Assembly: GCA_003645435.1 (NCBI GenBank)
Contig: QNFD01000084.1
Coordinates: 1 to 9,243, forward strand
Source of the DNA: Gammaproteobacteria bacterium
GTDB taxonomy: Bacteria > Pseudomonadota > Gammaproteobacteria > GCA-001735895
Reading direction: 5' to 3'
Length of the DNA: 9,243 bases
The notes beneath the pieces are model-generated. The model worked only from the letters and a program-made list of their open reading frames with translations, made no database searches and was not told where the DNA came from. Below are positions 6,698 to 9,243 of the stretch, piece after piece (within the stretch, counting starts at the first letter, position 1; every line of letters begins with the position of its first letter). A program made the translations under genes and the position numbers.

Positions 6698-6961
6698 ATG
6701 GAGACATCGAGAGTTATTATTGGGTTATTGTTTTTGGTTGTCGGGGTTGTGCTATTCCGGGGGGCAATGTTAATAAGACTTAAAATGGAAAAAGAAGTAA
6801 AGGGTGGAAGAGTAATTATATGGAATAGCTTTTTTCCATATTGGAACTCAAAAGATTTTACTGAGAGAGGTAACTCACTCAGAAAAAAGTACAACATAAT
6901 TTATTTTGTGCTTATTTTCTATTCTTTAGCGTTAATAGTATTTATGAAAGCGAGTGATTAG
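6698..6961 (+). CDS. Unknown small two-helix membrane protein in a cassette
   Basis: I do not recognise this 87-residue protein. It has a hydrophobic segment near the N-terminus (about 6-21), a positively charged middle section (RLKMEKEVKGGR, 27-38), an aromatic stretch (IWNSFFPYWN, 41-50), and a second hydrophobic segment (about 66-84). That suggests two transmembrane helices joined by a roughly 45-residue soluble loop. ATG at 6698 has AGG 9 nt upstream. The gene directly follows attC-like site 2, reads in the same direction as brnTA, and is strongly AT-rich, which supports it being the next cassette gene. Cassette ORFs of unknown function and small membrane proteins are common in environmental integrons. 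The coding status is likely; the function is unknown. Confidence 0.65.
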   Translation: METSRVIIGLLFLVVGVVLFRGAMLIRLKMEKEVKGGRVIIWNSFFPYWNSKDFTERGNSLRKKYNIIYFVLIFYSLALIVFMKASD

Positions 6962-7054
6962 GGCAACCCTCGCAACGCCTTGTGTCGCCACTGAGCCCCC
7001 AGCACTTGGATTGACTTTGGTTTTACTGTCCTAACCCGTGAGCAGTTTAGGCAC
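6962..7054. other. Right flank of the cassette island, no gene
   Basis: This short stretch lies between the stop of the unknown cassette ORF and the convergent stop of the M20 gene. A third attC would be expected here if the last cassette were complete, but I cannot fold one convincingly. CCTAA (7030-7034) and TTAGG (7047-7051) form a 5-bp inverted repeat around 12 nt. It may be a remnant or chance. No terminator with a T-run is visible. Confidence 0.4.
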
Positions 7055-8650
7055 TCACTCGCTTTGTTCCCATGGCAGTGCGGGGATACACCAACGCCGC
7101 TGCCCTTTGCCGTCGGTGACATATTCGGGCCAGCAGAAATCGATGGGAGGTTCATAGTCGCACAATGGTGCCTGCCATTGATCACCGCTGGTGCGCCGGC
7201 TAAATTCCTCTGTCGCCTCGTGTAACATTTCAGTGTCGGTGAGCAGGTCAATAATAGTCAGGCCGATGGTTTTCGCTGCACAGACGATCATCGGGTCGAT
7301 AGTGGCGCGCATACCGCCCAACGCATTCATCACCCAGGCTGGATACTGGTAGCCCGGTTGCGGTGAGGCCAGGGCAGGGCGAGCAACATAGAGCCTTACG
7401 GTCGGCGCATGCCAGCAAAACTCGGTGTAATCATCGGAAGTAAAATTTTCCTGCGAGTCGGGTAATTGCCGGCGCAGGATTTTTTCCGCTTGCCGGGGTG
7501 AAATGAGTTGTTCGGTTTCGGCCATGAATGGATTATGCATGGGCTCCAAACCGAGGTTGTGCTGAATCTGCTGTGCGAGCTCGCGCCCCGCATCGGTATT
7601 GAATACGGGTGCCCCCACCTGTTCAAGATTGCGGTAAGTGGCCGCCGCGAGGATATGGTTGGGCAGTCCGCCGCGTGATTTGCTCACCCAGTCACGCCGC
7701 CAGCTACAATGAGTCGTGCCGGCTGCCGCCGTCGCATTTTTATCCAGCAACTGTGTGATACTTTCGGCCATCTCGACCGTCGGAACCCGCATGATGTACT
7801 GAATCTGGGCTATTTGTGCGGGTAAATTATCCGCCGTCGCCTGGCCTGAACTGAGTATGCATTCGTTCATCGACCAGCCACAACCGGCTGCCACCATATG
7901 CTCTTTTAATAGCTTCGACGTCATATACATCTGCATCAGCGCATCATTCGCGCCCGGTGCGCGTGCCGAGGCATGCGAGGCTGCAATGGGTGAGCTGTTC
8001 TCGTCGCTCTGCGACATCCAGGTCTGCGGATTATCGCATTCAAAACTGTAAATCATCGCGTAACCGACACCACAGTGCGTATTCCAGCGCGTGGTATTGC
8101 ACAGCGGCAGCATATAAAACGGATGGAAGCTAATGGCGGCGTCAAGATCGTCATAATAGCCGGCTGCCGCGTGGATTGGCTTGGAACCGCGTACCTTTTC
8201 GGCTGGTTCGCCGAAGTACTTTATGGTGCCCTGTATATTGAATTTTTCCATGGCCGCCCTGGCGGCCAGCACCGCGCCTAGCGAACTGATGCCCAGTGCG
8301 GAATGGGGGTCAGTATGACCGCCTGCGTGTTTGCCAAGACCATCCCGGGGCCGCTGTCTGGTATCGGCTGCCTGGCAGTTTCCGGGCACCGCATCGTATT
8401 CGGCATATGCCCCGATAGTCGGGCCTGCACCGTTGCGCCAGATTGCACAAAAGGCGGTGGGCATGCCTGCACTGGATTCCTCTACTTCGAACCCTGCTTC
8501 ACGTAAACGCTCGACATACCAGGCGCATGACTGGTATTCACGCCATGCGGTTTCGCCAAAGCTAAAAATGGTCTGATGCCAGTCAGACAAAACTGACTGT
8601 TCATGATCAACCCATTCCAGTACCGCGTTTTTTATAGTTTCGATAGACAT
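7055..8650 (-). CDS. AbgB-like M20 family metallohydrolase
   Basis: This 531-residue protein belongs to the M20 peptidase/amidohydrolase family and most resembles AbgB-type enzymes, which cleave p-aminobenzoyl-glutamate and similar N-acyl amino acids. Recognisable elements are AYAEYDAVPG (81-90), GLGKHAGGHTDPHSALG (104-120), GEPAEKVRGSKP (147-158), SFHP (174-177) and TSDDYTEFCWHAPTVRLY (404-421). Two positions differ from the usual M20D pattern: the HACGH cysteine is Gly110 and the second Glu of PAEE is Lys152. D114, H116 or other residues may take over metal binding, or this may be a distinct subfamily. The ATG at 8650 lacks a strong ribosome binding site. It lies 40 nt downstream of a co-directional amidase gene, probably in the same operon, which suggests joint breakdown of an amide substrate. 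The exact substrate is unknown. Confidence 0.85.
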   Translation of the reverse strand: MSIETIKNAVLEWVDHEQSVLSDWHQTIFSFGETAWREYQSCAWYVERLREAGFEVEESSAGMPTAFCAIWRNGAGPTIGAYAEYDAVPGNCQAADTRQRPRDGLGKHAGGHTDPHSALGISSLGAVLAARAAMEKFNIQGTIKYFGEPAEKVRGSKPIHAAAGYYDDLDAAISFHPFYMLPLCNTTRWNTHCGVGYAMIYSFECDNPQTWMSQSDENSSPIAASHASARAPGANDALMQMYMTSKLLKEHMVAAGCGWSMNECILSSGQATADNLPAQIAQIQYIMRVPTVEMAESITQLLDKNATAAAGTTHCSWRRDWVSKSRGGLPNHILAAATYRNLEQVGAPVFNTDAGRELAQQIQHNLGLEPMHNPFMAETEQLISPRQAEKILRRQLPDSQENFTSDDYTEFCWHAPTVRLYVARPALASPQPGYQYPAWVMNALGGMRATIDPMIVCAAKTIGLTIIDLLTDTEMLHEATEEFSRRTSGDQWQAPLCDYEPPIDFCWPEYVTDGKGQRRWCIPALPWEQSE

Positions 8651-8690
8651 GGTGTGGATTGGACTTTAAAAGTGATTCCCAATAAAGCAA

Positions 8691-9243
8691 TTAGTATCGC
8701 ACCGGGTCAACAGGACTCGGCGCTACCCCAGCTTGCTCAATCGCTGCACCTGCAAGCAAAAGAGCGTTTTCATGGTAGCGTCCTGCGACTAACTGGATGC
8801 CAATCGGTGTGTTACCCAGCATACCCGTGTTAACGGCCAGCCCGGGTAAGCTCATCAGCGGTAAGCCGATCTGGGTAAGCTGGGCTTCCATCACCCGTTG
8901 AAAAGCCTCGGGTGACTCGACATCGAGCTGATCCGGGAACGGCAGTTCTGCCGATACCGGGCAGATTAATACCGGGTACTGGTCGAGGAACAACTGCCAT
9001 TCACGTACCATGGTGGCGCGACTCTGGATCGTATCGAGCAGCCTGTTAACATCCGCCTGGGGACAGAGCCTGTTCATCTCTGCATAGATAAAGTTTGCAT
9101 CGGGATCGTTTTCATCGGCGATAACCTGCGGATTACGGCGCATTTCTGCGAGCCAGAGGATTGCCTGCAGCTCCGCCGGTTTACGCAAGGGCGGGCATTT
9201 GGTTTCGGTCACCTGCCAGCCGGCATCTTCGAGTTTTTTGGCA
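8691..9243 (-). CDS. Amidase-signature family enzyme, C-terminal part
   Basis: Only the C-terminal portion, about 183 residues, is inside the window. The frame stays open to the right edge at 9243, so the catalytic Ser-cisSer-Lys residues are not visible. The sequence continues upstream of the GTG at 9212 as KKLEDAGWQVTETKCP, which reads as ordinary amidase sequence, so that GTG is an internal valine and not a start. Family features are the P-V-L-I-C-P strand (LDQYPVLICPVSAELPFPDQ), followed by GLPLMSLPGL and GNTPIGIQLVAGRYHENALLLAGAAIEQ near the end. These match GatA-like amidases, which hydrolyse amide bonds. The gene precedes the M20 hydrolase in the same direction, 40 nt apart. A role as a catabolic amidase, not GatA itself, is inferred from this context. 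Confidence 0.85.
   Translation of the reverse strand, partial: AKKLEDAGWQVTETKCPPLRKPAELQAILWLAEMRRNPQVIADENDPDANFIYAEMNRLCPQADVNRLLDTIQSRATMVREWQLFLDQYPVLICPVSAELPFPDQLDVESPEAFQRVMEAQLTQIGLPLMSLPGLAVNTGMLGNTPIGIQLVAGRYHENALLLAGAAIEQAGVAPSPVDPVRY

Noticed and set aside
6961..7052. Third attC between the cassette ORF and the M20 gene
   Set aside because: GGGCAAC at 6961 and GTTTAGG at 7045 could serve as outer boxes, but the second breaks the GTTRRRY pattern and the arms between them do not pair. The last cassette may be truncated.
1..9243. CRISPR array, tRNA or rRNA genes
   Set aside because: No regularly spaced direct repeats and no recognisable tRNA or rRNA sequence were seen on either strand.

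Overview
The window looks like chromosomal DNA of a proteobacterium, most likely a gammaproteobacterium. This is inferred from the moderate-to-high G+C flanking genes, an exported Pcm, a ThiS-like/Mut7-C fusion and a REP-like hairpin; there is no rRNA or other strict taxonomic marker. Eight complete protein genes and one partial gene can be supported.

Layout, left to right. (1) 32-3230, minus strand: a two-gene operon in which an exported protein-L-isoaspartate O-methyltransferase (pcm) is followed 7 nt later by a large membrane protein with a spermidine-synthase-like domain between two membrane regions. (2) 3231-3328: a short divergent intergenic region with a symmetrical ATTATAAT box and a REP-like hairpin. 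(3) 3329-4075, plus strand: a ThiS/MoaD-like domain fused to a Mut7-C RNase-type (PIN-like) domain and a zinc ribbon. It converges, with only 19 nt between, on (4) 4095-5813, minus strand: an aldehyde:ferredoxin oxidoreductase (AOR) family enzyme, presumably using a tungsto- or molybdopterin cofactor and a 4Fe-4S cluster. (5) About 5995-6961: an AT-rich island that I read as a short integron gene-cassette array without an integrase in view (a CALIN, cluster of attC sites lacking integrase). It holds an attC-like site, a brnT-brnA toxin-antitoxin cassette with its own promoter, a second attC-like site, and a cassette ORF for an unknown 87-residue two-helix membrane protein. (6) 7055-9243, minus strand: an AbgB-like M20 metallohydrolase preceded by the C-terminal part of an amidase-signature (GatA-like) enzyme that runs off the right edge.

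How the parts may work together. Amidase, M20 hydrolase and AOR all read leftward. Without the cassette island they would be consecutive, so they may once have formed, or been close to, one catabolic locus that hydrolyses amide bonds and then oxidises an aldehyde. That link is inference. The toxin-antitoxin pair is the sort of cassette that helps stabilise an array. The most notable material is the cassette island with its unknown membrane protein, together with apparent changes at metal-site positions of the M20 enzyme and an AOR with no dedicated electron-transfer partner nearby.
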